A stretch of DNA of 64,000 nucleotides, taken from assembly GCA_002077065.1 (NCBI GenBank), contig NAJO01000054.1, forward strand, positions 62,001-126,000. Reading direction: 5' to 3'. The stretch is from Cryoendolithus antarcticus (lineage: Eukaryota; Ascomycota; Dothideomycetes; Cladosporiales; Cladosporiaceae). The notes beneath the pieces are model-generated. The model ran no database searches. It saw only the letters and a program-made list of their open reading frames with translations, and had not been told where the DNA came from. Each line of letters begins with the position of its first letter. Position 1 is the first letter of the stretch. Position numbers and translations under genes: made by a program. Positions 34,656 through 45,262 of the stretch are shown here, one piece after another.

Positions 34656-35900
34656 TCAGGGTGGTGCAAATGGCGGCGTCCTGAGAAGACACCTGAGCAT
34701 CCATGATATTTGCCATTCGAGCATGAGTGTACGCGCTTGAAGCACACCCCAAAGAGGATTGTCGATCATACCCTGGTTGTACGCCCACCAAAAGATGTTC
34801 CCTAAATCGTCAAAATAAGCGCGGAAGCTTGACGACTCGACATTTACTAGCAATGGCAGCAGCGGACCTAAGCGGCAGGCTTCTAACCAGGACGACATGA
34901 ACTGGCCAGACATGTCTATGGAGAGTGTCATCTGCGCAGCAGGAGCTATTGTGTAAAGCGCCTTGCGTATTTCCAGAAGGCATTGATACGATGCCAGTAT
35001 ACCTTCTGCAAGTTCAGCCTGGCGGTCGGCTTCTTCGTCCAACTTCAGTCCTAGGAAGGGCATACGACCGATGTCGACTTCGAGGCCATTTCGCTGAAGG
35101 CTCTCAACACCGGCCATGTCCAAGCCTGCGTAGATATTGCGCTGTACCTCCTCGAGACCGCGAGCTCGATCGCTGCAGGTATTAGCCTCCGCTATCAAGC
35201 TATCCTGGCAGAGTCGAAGGCGAACGCGGACTTGATTTCTAGCTTGGAGAGCATGAACGCGGGCTCCACGACACGTTTGCGCTATAGCAAATAGATGGCG
35301 CGGAAATTTCAGTTGCGGTCCACATCCTATGGCTAGCTCGATAGGCTGTTGCGAGACCACTTCCTCAACGATCCTGTTGCGTAGCTCAGCGGGGAGTCGC
35401 ATCATATATGATCTTCTCTCGTTCTCCAGGTCAGCATCGTGTGCTGCTGTCCACTGCCTCGCGACCATCGCATCAGATCGTAACTGATGGTCGAGATCGC
35501 CATCGAAGCCTCCGGATTGTTGATCATAGTCTGACGCTGCTGTATATCCGGCCGCGATAGACAGTGCGTTCTCCACTCGACCTGCGAGAGGGCTCTTTCC
35601 GTCATCGTAGTCTTGTGCACTGTCGTCAGACGGTCCAGACGTGCCAGGGAGTAAGACTTTCGAAGACATGCCATGGTGCTCTGCATGCGCCGCGAGCTGC
35701 TCCACGCTCTCCACGGATCTGCGCCCTCTCTCATGCTTTGGCAGGGCTTCCCACAGAGCAGCTGATTCCGTCCGTGGTACAGGAGGGCCAACCTGGTCAG
35801 AAACTTTTGTGCAAAGATAGCGAAGACACTGTAGTACAGGTAATTTAGGAAATTTGCTTTGACAGGGTCGCCTCTTCGAATCTTGTGGTCCATTTGACAT
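34656..35900 (-). CDS. F-box-like protein, inverted relative of 32750-33697
   Basis: Open frame of 414 residues. At about residue 165 is MRLPAELRNRIVEEVVSQQP, closely matching the motif of the neighbouring plus-strand gene (LPAELRNRIVDDVISSQP). A similar helical block follows (CRGARVHALQARNQVRVRLR, against CRLAREHRHQARTSTRLR). The two proteins then diverge, but both contain an LxxIRKALY/LMRQTIKKL-like segment. The first 77 residues lack a counterpart; a start at 35669 (MSSKVLLPG) or an unseen intron is possible. The pair probably derives from an old inverted duplication. Function unknown beyond the F-box-like motif. Confidence 0.65.
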   Translation of the reverse strand: MSNGPQDSKRRPCQSKFPKLPVLQCLRYLCTKVSDQVGPPVPRTESAALWEALPKHERGRRSVESVEQLAAHAEHHGMSSKVLLPGTSGPSDDSAQDYDDGKSPLAGRVENALSIAAGYTAASDYDQQSGGFDGDLDHQLRSDAMVARQWTAAHDADLENERRSYMMRLPAELRNRIVEEVVSQQPIELAIGCGPQLKFPRHLFAIAQTCRGARVHALQARNQVRVRLRLCQDSLIAEANTCSDRARGLEEVQRNIYAGLDMAGVESLQRNGLEVDIGRMPFLGLKLDEEADRQAELAEGILASYQCLLEIRKALYTIAPAAQMTLSIDMSGQFMSSWLEACRLGPLLPLLVNVESSSFRAYFDDLGNIFWWAYNQGMIDNPLWGVLQARTLMLEWQISWMLRCLLRTPPFAPP

Positions 35901-36892
35901 GACATTCCGACAAAATCCGTGGGTTTCCAGTACAGTTTGAGATTATGGCGAGTACGGGCGGTCCAGGTAGACTGTAGGAGATCCAAATATTCGTAGGGAG
36001 CTAGAGAGCGTTCGTGAAGATGATAGTGTGTATAGCAAGGCGATCAGGTATCTTAGTCCGCACATTGCAACCGTTGCATGTCACTTCTATTGATTGCCTT
36101 GCGTGAGCCAGCGCGATCTTATTACCAGGAAGCTTATGGTCAGCATTTCTGATTACTTCAATTCTGCGACCTCCCTATTGATTGATTCGCCTGGTGTCCC
36201 GCACTGAACGGCCCTGGACGAAATTCGACGTCGTAATGTGCATGCCCAGGAATCTGCCTAAAAGGAAAATAGTGGGTACTCGTGCTCGCGGTTTGAGGAC
36301 GTGTGATTGTCCTCAACATCCACTCACGCGGACGTCAAGAGAGATAGAGTACTTGGCAAAAGTCTGGCCCTGAGCCTACTGTGACTTCATAAGCGGGATC
36401 CTATGGCTCTTGCTTGGGGCACGTCCGCCTTCGAGAAGGCAGCAACAGGGTCAGCCTCATATCGCCTCAAAGATACGATGCAGTACGTGGCAGGTATGTC
36501 CAGCCAGTGAAAGGAAGCCGGCTGGCTGGAATTCGGCCCGAAGAGCAATGCTCGTTGCTCAGCCTATTTGACATCGAATCGAAGTAAGCTGCCGTTTCGC
36601 GTTCCTATACGTATGTGTACATTGTGGCCGTGGTGTGCTCGTCGAAGTAAAAATGGTCGCCCGGTGCCTCCTGCACAGCGACGTACACCCGTACCCTGTG
36701 CCCACTGGAGCAGGGATCTCGACCGCTTGTGGTCCGGAGTCGCAGTGTTCTGTAGACTTGAGGTCATGATCGTGTGGTCTGAAGGGATTGACGGATGGAA
36801 GTGGAGTGGGAGAAGCTCTCTCATCGAAGTACTTGATGTCTGTCCTCAAAGTTAGAACGCCACGTACTTCCGCCAAAGCCGTCCTCAGTCGC
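35901..36892. other. intergenic region
   Basis: About 1 kb without a supported gene. Overlapping frames near 36560-36900 on both strands have no motifs. Confidence 0.45.
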
Positions 36893-37806
36893 TCAGTCAT
36901 ACCTCTGCAACACCGCTTCCAGTGTCAATGCACTCAGCTCGGCGTCCTCAGGTATCTCTCCCACAATCGGCACAAGACCCGCGAACTTCTCGCCCGCTCT
37001 ATAGGCGATAAGCGCAGGCACGCCAGCAGGCTCCATCTCTGCATCCTGATAGTGTAGCTTCACAAATCGCACGTCTTGGTGCTTCTGTGCCAATGTCTGT
37101 AGGCAGTCTTCGATCGCTTGGCTGACTTGTGACTGCCTCAATGTCAGCTCCGGTTTCTCAATTTCTGCTAGATGAGGAGGCATACGATGTCGTCGTAGAT
37201 ATACACCACCACGACAGTCTCCCCTCCACTCCCTTCCACAGCCTCTAGATAGCCATCCCCATCCACCGTCACCATAGCGCCGTATAATCGCCTCTGCCGT
37301 GGGCGACTGTGCATCTTACTCTCGAACCCACCACCCTGTAGCTCCTTTAATCGGCCTTCTCGCCACTTTGACATGAACTCTCCATCACCATCTTCCAGCC
37401 CGAACTCGTCATCCTCATTATCCTCCTCCCCTCGCTTCTCTTCTAGTATCTGCTCCCTTCTCGACAACTTCTGCCCGATATGCTGCGGCAGCGTACTTGT
37501 GCTCCTCAGGCTCGTCCGGTGCACTCTCTGCGAATCTCTGTAGTTCTGAGCATCCGAGATGACGCCTTTGGGTCCTGTGTTGGCGCCATAGCGGGTTCGG
37601 GGGATGGTGGGACGACCACTGCTCACGCTTGCGCGGGGAACATATTCGTCCGCATCATGGATCGAAGCAGGAGGTGTGCGGTCCTCATCATCATCCGAGA
37701 GGTTCAGGAAGGAGCGAGCGTCGTCGTTGTCGTCTTCGGGATGATTCGAGCGATGTGACTTGTCGCGCATGAGATCGTTGAACTCGGCTTGTGCAGGGGT
37801 GGCCAT
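36893..37806 (-). CDS. phosducin-like protein (PhLP1/BDM-1/PhnA class)
   Basis: Exons 37806-37186 and 37132-36893 (GTATGC donor, CTGAC branch site, GGCAG acceptor) give 286 residues. The N terminus (MATPAQAEFNDLMRD, then NHPEDDNDD) matches fungal phosducin-like proteins. A charged, glutamate-rich middle (SRREQILEEKRGEEDNEDDE) leads to a thioredoxin-like domain from about residue 190 (TVVVVYIYDDI, FVKLHY, VPALIAYRAGEKFAGLVPIV). No CxxC redox pair is present, as expected. PhLP1 proteins work with the CCT chaperonin to fold G-beta and assemble Gbeta-gamma. The G-beta gene lies 1.3 kb away on the same strand, its own likely client. Confidence 0.88.
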
Positions 37807-39129
37807 GTCGGCGGAACGCTCGAGGGGTATGAGGTGGATTATGAGCTGTCTTGTGAGGTAGTTAGATACAGCGCTGATAGCTGATCTCTAGTCGGTACGC
37901 AAAGGTAGCAAACAGTCAAGCCCAGACACTGCAAGCCCAACGGTCAATACCAATCCTCGCTATCCCGACACAATATCCCCTCTCCCCGGCAAACGCCCAC
38001 AAGATACCAAGCATGCACCCTCCAGGAGTCTCACAAGCCAGTCACCGCAAGATTGCCGTGCTAGCAATACCGAGCACGCACAAGAGGCTGAAAGTTTAGA
38101 TGACCTCGCATCTCCCAGACCGCCTCAAGAAGTGGAGACTGCGGTCACGCCTCGTCGGTTACAATCAACAAAAGTTCGGCTCATGCTGCTGACTCCCTAC
38201 TTCTGCAGACAAGGGTATGGCATGAGATCTCAAGAAGCGTGACGATGAAACATGCCGGCCCATGGGTCAATCTGCTCGTGCATCGTTAGTCACTGCGGGC
38301 CGTGGGTGACATATGCAAGGTACCCGAGCAGCACCGAGCTTACATCGAGAGCGATGCTGGAGATCACGCGAGTAGCGAGCATGGATCACAATCGATCGCC
38401 CGGGCATAGGAGTGGTCTATTGCGAAGGAACGCTTGGCCCGTGGACGATAGTCCATACGTGCAGTCAGAAAAAAGAACATCAATTTCAGAAGAGGATCCT
38501 GGATATAAACCCTTCCCTCGCCTCTCCATCCTGCTATCGTAGCCCACCCATCGCAGCACAAAAGTCCCGCCCATGCACAGCTGCGTGCAGAAGTCCTCCT
38601 AGCTAGATGTAACATACAACCGCAGTACAATTCAAAACAGCACAATTGACCATTCCTGCCTGCCTCCCTTCTAGTATGGAAAGTTTCGGGGATTCTGACG
38701 CCTGGTAGGTTCTGCCGTGGTGTCTTTGACTTGACGCTGACAGTAAGTGAATCGAGGGAGAGGCCTGCGCCTGAGGTGGTCCAAAGTCAGGCGGTTTGAG
38801 GTGATCGAAAAAGGAGATTAGTATTGGTGGCACATGAGCGCTTTTCGTTCCGTAGAAGCTCAATGATGAGCGTTCTGTCTATCGCCCGATGAGGTCCAGG
38901 AAAGTCGTGCGCCGAAGTAGTCAAGGGAGGTCAATTTCTGGTATCGACTTGCGTCGCGTGCTCATCCGCCGCATCGTACATGTAGAGGTAGGAGGTTCAT
39001 GTGAGTCGTCTGTGTGCAACGAACAGCAACAACAGCAAGCGCCAGAGTGTTGCGAATACTGCCTCCTTGCACGACGTGAGGTCTGCCTCAACAGTCGTTG
39101 GGCATACCTGCTTAGCTTGGCGATGAAGA
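37807..39129. other. 1.3-kb gene-free stretch between phosducin-like and G-beta genes
   Basis: It holds the phosducin-like promoter and the G-beta 3' UTR. Frames at 38252-38863 on both strands show no motif. Confidence 0.45.
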
Positions 39130-40401
39130 TCATGCCCAGATTCGGAGCTGCAAAAGGCAGGAGTAAGCGAAATTGGTCTGTGCAACCGTATTGGGAAGGA
39201 GCTTACCATCGAATCCCATGAACCTGTGCACAACGACATCGCATCGTTCGACACGCCCAGACAGCTTACGCGGTTGTCATGGCCTTGCAGTGTGCCTACG
39301 CGCTCGCCGCGAAGGACGTCCCAGACCTGCAGAGTGTTAAAATGACCGAGCATGTGCGATATGCGTGGGGCAACATACCTTGCACTCGAAGTCGTCGTAG
39401 CCTGCAAAAAGCAGTCGTCCTGACACGGAGAAAGCCACAGAGGTGATGCCGCACACGGGCTCGCCGATCTGCGGACTTGTCAGTGATTGCGCATTCCAGG
39501 CCCTCGCGCATGCAGCTTACTGTGTAATTTTGCAGCTCGCGATCTGCCCGTATGTCGAATAGTCTGCATGAAGCATCGTCCGAGCCAGTCCCGAACGCAT
39601 TGCCATTGGGGAAGAATTGGATCGCGTTGATGTCCGAATCGTGCGCAGCAAACGTCTGACTGCACTTCTGCTGGCGAATATCCCACAGCTTTGCAAAAGC
39701 ATCGCAAGCACCCGAGACAAATTGGTTGTTATCCAGCGGATTGATGCTCAAGCTCATCACATCACCCAAGTGATCCGCGAATTCTGTGATCTTCTGACCA
39801 GTCTCAATATCCCACAACACGCAGGTCATGTCGCCTGACGAGGTGAGGATGCGGCGGTCGTTGATGAAGCGACAGCATGAAAGGTACCCGGAGTGCCCGC
39901 TGAGCTCCCGTGCTACTCGCGTAGGTCCATCTCTCGCACTGAGGTTGTAGATCGAGCAGATATTGTCGAGACCACCGCAAGCCACGTAGTTCCCACTAGG
40001 CGAGTACGCGCAAGTCATCACCCACGATGATCTGAGAGGAATGGCGTGGACCTTATTTGTCGTGTATGCATCCCAGATGATTAGCTTGCCATCTTGTGAT
40101 GCGGATACGAGATGCCGGCGGTCGGTCGACCAGTGCATGGCGTAGATCTTCGCGAGATGACCTTTGAGCGTCCGTTTCGTCCGCATCGACAGGCGTGGTA
40201 GCTGTTCTGTACGTTGTCGCGCAACATCGCGCACTGTGGTAGTGTTTGTCAGCTCGGCGTGGTGCACTCGGGAAAGCAACACCATCACTCACGCGTGGTA
40301 TCGGCCAGCTCATCCTTCTTGCGCTTTATTCTATCTTTCAACGCCTCTGCATCCCGCCTCGCAAACTGTATCTTCTGCTGAATGCCTTCCGCGTCCGCCA
40401 T
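39130..40401 (-). CDS. sfaD: heterotrimeric G-protein beta subunit
   Basis: Exons 40401-40293, 40233-39521, 39468-39379, 39326-39207 and 39147-39130 give 349 residues, the usual fungal G-beta length. The N-terminal coil that binds G-gamma is [20 protein letters not shown]. Seven WD repeats follow, starting [15 protein letters not shown], with [20 protein letters not shown] in the centre and the last repeat split over the final two exons. That last 18-nt exon encodes LRIWA and the stop, restoring GSWDSMLRIWA. G-beta signals from pheromone and nutrient receptors to growth, development and virulence pathways. Every splice site is GT-AG and every intron is 51-59 bp. Confidence 0.97.
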
Positions 40402-42322
40402 GCCGAGATGCGCTTTGCGGAGAAAGCTTCAATGGGTTGTCGCGGGCCCAGAAAGCCGGAGTTGCAAAGCACGCAGAGCTGACGTGAAGTTACCGGTGAT
40501 ATTGCGTGCTGCAGTCGAGCAAACGAGTGACAGCTGGAGCAGCAGTGAAATCGACGTCCGGCAGCGGAACGCCCAGGCCGACTTGTCAGTGTTGGTGCGG
40601 CGGCGCCGGCTGGCGTGCGCGCGCAGAGAACACGGTGAGGCGCGGCAGCACGGGGTAGCTGTGTTGACTGGCGGTGACGGCGGTGCAGTCTGCTGCTGAC
40701 AGTAAGCAGGGCGGAGCGGAGCGGGAAAGAGAGGCAGGTATGGGGGTGTGGTGGGTGGCAGTCGTTGGTCAACGGTTACTCTGTACCGCGTGCTGAGGGA
40801 GGAGCGATCACAGACCAAGGGACAGGGTTCATTGGCGCTTTTCGAGCTCGGTCCAGCTGGTCCAGTCCGCCCGCGAAATTGACATAATACCAGGGTCGCA
40901 CACTTCACCGTGACAATTGCATCTTGATTGCTGTAAAAGCACGTGTCTTCACTTTAATGCGCATCATTGTCGTGCAGCGTCGTTTTGCTGTACACTGGTG
41001 TATATCCGATGATCTGCGGTGTTCACTGCTACAGCTATGCTCTGGCTACAACCTCCAAGTCCACACGGCCCATCTCCACCATTTCCTCGACAGCGAGTCA
41101 GAGCCATTGCCATTTCTTGGTGGCTGTGGAGATCGCAAAGGCAAAATGTCATCAACATTCCGGATCGCAGCATCCGGTGGCTGTCAGGGCAGGATTTCAA
41201 AAGTGTAACTTTCAAAGTGCATCACCAGCATACTGGATGTCAACAGCGGCACGGCCTATCCCAGACATAATGTTACCAGCGCTGCGGAATTTGACACACT
41301 GGATTGCGTGCGTGTTGCAGGAGTCGGGTCCGACGCAAGGAGGTTCGCAGGATTAGCAAGACCTGCATGCGCTTGCATAGAATGGCTTTGAACTACTGAC
41401 TCTTGCAGACGCTCACAATTCGTGGCTAAAATCGCGTTACCTCTTCGAAATCTCGGCCACAAAATGAGAATTGCCCGCGAGTGAAGCAAGAAGCAGCCCT
41501 CTCATCGACCTCTTGTCGTGGGTAGTGCTCTGATATGCAGCGCCGCGATAGTATATCAGTACATACGCTGTCGGCGAGAGTGCTTTATCTTCTAGGAGCT
41601 CTCTTAGGTAGCACTGACCGCGGTTCATTGTTGCAATGTAATATACAATACCAGTGTCAATAACGTCGATTGCTCGAGTGGTCAGCCATTGTTGCCATCC
41701 CCCTGACAGCGTTGAAAATCTCGGTCGACTTTTGGAAGCAGTCGCAGTAGTAATGCAGCATTTTCGACTTGAAGTGGGCTACTCGCTCGTGGTGGCATTG
41801 CGCACATGGTACCTGGATTGTACTCGAGATCCACGACTTCTCACCCATGGAAGACCGCGTATTCGCAATTTCTGCGATCGTCACTCCGAATGAACGGGAG
41901 CATCGCTATAGGTTGCTGCGAGTCGATGGGACCCCGCGCCGTGTATCAGGTTCATATCTAAGGACGCGCTTTGGCAGTTCTGTGAGAGGTCAATCTGGCC
42001 TAGAAAGCACACCGTGATCCCATGTCATTGGGTGGAGTGAACGGGTTTGAGTGACCAGAGCTTTTGCACTTCTAGGTCGAGGAAGATGGGCCATGTGGCA
42101 ACCGTAGAAGTTTGTGAAGAGACAGGTTTGGGTGTCGTAGTGTTGTTTGGATGTATCTGGGTAGGACTTCGCGCAGCAGCATCGGTTTCGCATCGAGTAC
42201 CTTGCCCATTGCCCGAGATGTCTGCAGCTGATGCTCTGCCTTCAGCTATTGCGCTCCCACAACCCTCGCGAACACTTCAACTCCCCCTCTGCCATCGCTC
42301 ATTCCATCGCTTCCATCATCGC
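40402..42322. other. 1.9-kb gene-poor stretch upstream of G-beta
   Basis: No supported gene. Several frames of 60-160 codons overlap each other on both strands and none has a motif or splice partner. A long G-beta 5' UTR/promoter is the simplest reading of the left part. Confidence 0.45.
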
Positions 42323-42661
42323 TCAACGGTGCTGCATCCTGCGTTAGTGCCCAGTCTCCCTACAACTGCTGTGGAGTCCCATCACTCACCTTGACGAAAC
42401 CGATATCAGCAGACTTCTCACGGAAGCACTGGCGGCAGATGTTGAGGCCGTATTTGCGAATGAGACCAGCCTTGTGTGTGCAGACGCGGCTGTGAATCAC
42501 TCAATCAGTCCATATTCTCTTCGACCAGCCTTCTCGCTATTCCTCGTGCCCTCTCGTGATTCCAGCTCTTCCTGTCATAATTTTGGCAATGTTACGCACC
42601 ATTCGCGGGAGCCCTTGCCGTAGGTGCGCGGGCGCGAGTACCAGACGGATTCGTGAGACAT
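42323..42661 (-). CDS. RPS29: 40S ribosomal protein S29 (uS14)
   Basis: Exons 42661-42600, 42489-42390 and 42331-42323 give 56 residues, the exact family length. Exon 1 encodes [20 protein letters not shown] and the first two bases of a Cys codon that exon 2 completes. Exon 2 holds the zinc-binding CRVC and CRQC pairs ([15 protein letters not shown], then NICRQCF). The last exon is nine bases (His, Arg, stop), reached through an intron with a perfect ACTAAC branch site; it gives GFVKHR, the expected end. Structural protein of the small subunit near the mRNA path. Confidence 0.95.
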
Positions 42662-42950
42662 GATTGCGGTGTTCGAGTTGGGGTGTTTGTGTGGTGCTCG
42701 GTATCGCTGGTGCAAGATGTGCGCGGTAGAATCGTCGGTATCGTGGTGGTGGTCTTGAGCCCTCGTTGGGCTTGGCAATAATTTCGTGAAGCCGCGATCT
42801 CGAAGTGGGGGCTCGGAACGGGTGGTGGGATCAGCCGGTGCTAGTATCTATCGCGAGTGCGATAACATTGAATGTGATGGTCGGGCAACTTGAACACATA
42901 CTGGTGTCGTAGTCGGATTGATACAAGACGAGAAGAAGCAGCCGGTCACA

Positions 42951-43300
42951 ATGGTACGTCTCTAGCAGCTCAACGCTCGGAAGTCTCACTGACGATCTCA
43001 CAGTCCCGCGACTCAGCCTTCACCTCGCTTCACCTCCATCAAGCCCACCATGCCGATTTGCTAGAAGAGTTCAGTCGCATCAAGCTACCTGCCGAGGAGA
43101 TCATGGTTCCGATTCAGCATCAGCCCATCAATCCGGACGACGAGGACGACGTTGTGCCGGACCAGCATGCAGCGTTTGGCATCCAACGCGCCACGCAGAA
43201 AGTGCGTGAGCCTGCCTGGAAGGACCTGGGTCTCGATCGTCTCATGACAGGAGCGCCGCCGAAGACGAATGGCGAGAGCAGCCGAAAGCCGTTACGATGA
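42951..43300 (+). CDS. small hypothetical protein
   Basis: Exon 1 is the ATG alone (42951-42953); an intron (GTACGT donor, CTGAC branch site, ACAG acceptor) leads to exon 2 at 43004-43300, giving 99 residues. The protein is hydrophilic, with an N-terminal helix (SLHLHQAHHADLLEEFSRI), an acidic patch (NPDDEDDVVPD) and a basic end. I do not recognise the family. It lies 289 bp from RPS29 in divergent orientation and may share its promoter. A continuous frame from 42890 also exists but lacks an ATG in a better setting and would include the intron. Confidence 0.6.
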
Positions 43301-43469
43301 GCAGTGTCTCCGCTTCATCACTTCAGCATTCTTGTGCAACGGAATCAACGACGACTTCGCTACGTGGCACATCGATACATGACAATGTCTCAATCCGGCA
43401 ACGCTTTTGATATCCACTATCAATCCCTTTTGACTGCCGCAACCATGGGTACACCGACGCATTCATTGG

Positions 43470-44270
43470 TCAAATTCCAGCCCTGCTTCTCACGAATGCC
43501 GCCGCCGCATCCGCATCGGTCGCGTATGTCAAGTGAGGGGGTAGGATCACGTTTCCACCCAGGCAGATGTCGTCACCTACATTACAGTAGGTCTTGACTT
43601 TACTTGCGGGAATGCGACCTACCGGCTGGCCATCGTCTGGGTCGCCAAAGACCTGACACGTATCTTCGTCAGCATCACTTCATATCCAACACTTGGAAAT
43701 TCAGACTTACGACCACGGAACTGACGAACTTCGTCGTACTGTTGCTGAGCATAGCGGCCGCGTTATGCACTAGCTGGGCACCTTGCGAGTACCCTGACAG
43801 GTTGAGCTTCGTCTTAGGGCACTGCTTTTGCGCCTGAGCGGCAAGAGCTGCCATCAAGCGGCTTCCACCAGCATCCCCGCCCGCGTTAAATCCTGGCACG
43901 TCTGCCGGATAGTCAACCTGGGCTGGCTGTCAGTATCCATTTAGCACGTAATGATGCGGGGACCACAAGACTCACGCCTTGAACGGCTATTTTACCAGCA
44001 CCAACGGAATTCGCCAGTGCTTGGAAGAATGGCGGTCCGACGATCGTGCCAACATTGCCGCTCTCAGTTGTGCCACGAGCCTGGCATCATGTTAGCCGCT
44101 GGGTCGCTGTCAGGGTGTATGTCACGTACGAAGATGACGGTGATCGCGCGACAGGGCGTGCCATCTTTCAGCTGGTTCTGGGTGTTGCTAGCGATGTACT
44201 GTCTCTTCTCCAGATCGGCGGGCAGGGCTAATGCCAGAGCCACAGATGACAAGAGGGCAAGTAGCTTCAT
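43470..44270 (-). CDS. cutinase
   Basis: Exons 44270-44130, 44080-43976, 43917-43711 and 43652-43470, all phase 0, give 211 residues. Signal peptide MKLLALLSSVALALALPA is followed by DLEKR, a probable propeptide cut site. Exon 1 ends at TVIF and exon 2 continues ARGTTESGNVG, rebuilding the oxyanion-loop region. The nucleophile elbow is GYSQG; the catalytic Asp lies in CNVGDDICLGG and the His in PPHLTYA, completing the Ser-Asp-His triad with the conserved cysteines. Cutinases hydrolyse the plant cuticle polyester. An in-frame upstream ATG at 44288 would add six residues before the signal peptide. Fits a plant-associated lifestyle together with the AA9 LPMO. Confidence 0.95.
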
Positions 44271-45262
44271 GGTGGAATAGCACTTCAATAAATCGAATTA
44301 CATGCAGCGTCGCAACCGCAGTACCAATAGAACAACATAAGGTTATATCAACTACATTTGAGCTTCTACATATCACAGTATCGTCATAGCCCAGACACCG
44401 AGGCTCTCACGTCCTTAAGTTACATGATAGGTCAGGTCGCAAGTAGATCACATCGGCAGCGGACCAGCTGCCGCAATATATTCGACTTGCCGTCCGGTGA
44501 CATCTTGAATGCATCGAGGACTCGGTACAAAGTTACATCGGACACGCTGAAGACGAGTGAAGAGTACGGCAGTGAGGCTGATTCTATGAACTCGATTACC
44601 CGACCGAGGGACACATCGGGTAGCGAGTTGCGCCATTGGTCTACTTCGCAGTAACTTAGATCCGGATGATGTTGTACTTCAGTGCTGTCAATTGCGGGGA
44701 GTGGCCGGGGTAGTTCGCCTGGCTAATAAGCGATGCTGGAAAAGTACATGCAGAGCGACCACGATGTACTCTTGTACTCCTTGTGGAAGGGAGCAGGTCT
44801 CCAGAAAACCGAAGGCAACTTGCACCGGTGTGACCCAGTACAATATTAATGCAACGAGTGATTCGCAGTAGCCGCATGCTATGCACACCAATCTCGTAGA
44901 CGTGATATCGTAATACATTCACGTGAGGCAAGTCTTTGTAGCATGGACTCAGGGAAAGAGCACTAGCACTTGAGGCCGCTCCTTCCACTTTGTCGACACA
45001 AACGCAGCAACATTACTGGCTCCGCTCTTCTCCTTCCACTAACAAACTTTTAGCGCCGGTAATGACCGCACCAATCGCTGATATTTGCACTCAAACAGAG
45101 TTTAGTGAGTAGATTCTGGGCGCGAGTCATGCGTCTTCACATGTCTCCAAAAGTTCGAGGACTCGAATATAAGACCACGATTCTTTGCCGGCGTCGCATA
45201 CACTTCTGCCTCTCCATGTCTCGTCACTTCGCAAATCGTCCCGGCCATAGCGAGTGACGAAA
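44271..45262. other. divergent intergenic region
   Basis: Between the cutinase and helicase starts. No coding signal. Confidence 0.5.

Noticed and set aside
37132..37183. Start codon inside the phosducin-like intron giving a shorter protein
   Set aside because: It would remove the charged N-terminal domain; the spliced form matches the family throughout.
45254..45262. Extension of the helicase start upstream of 45263
   Set aside because: The upstream codon is GTG, not ATG, and adds only three residues.
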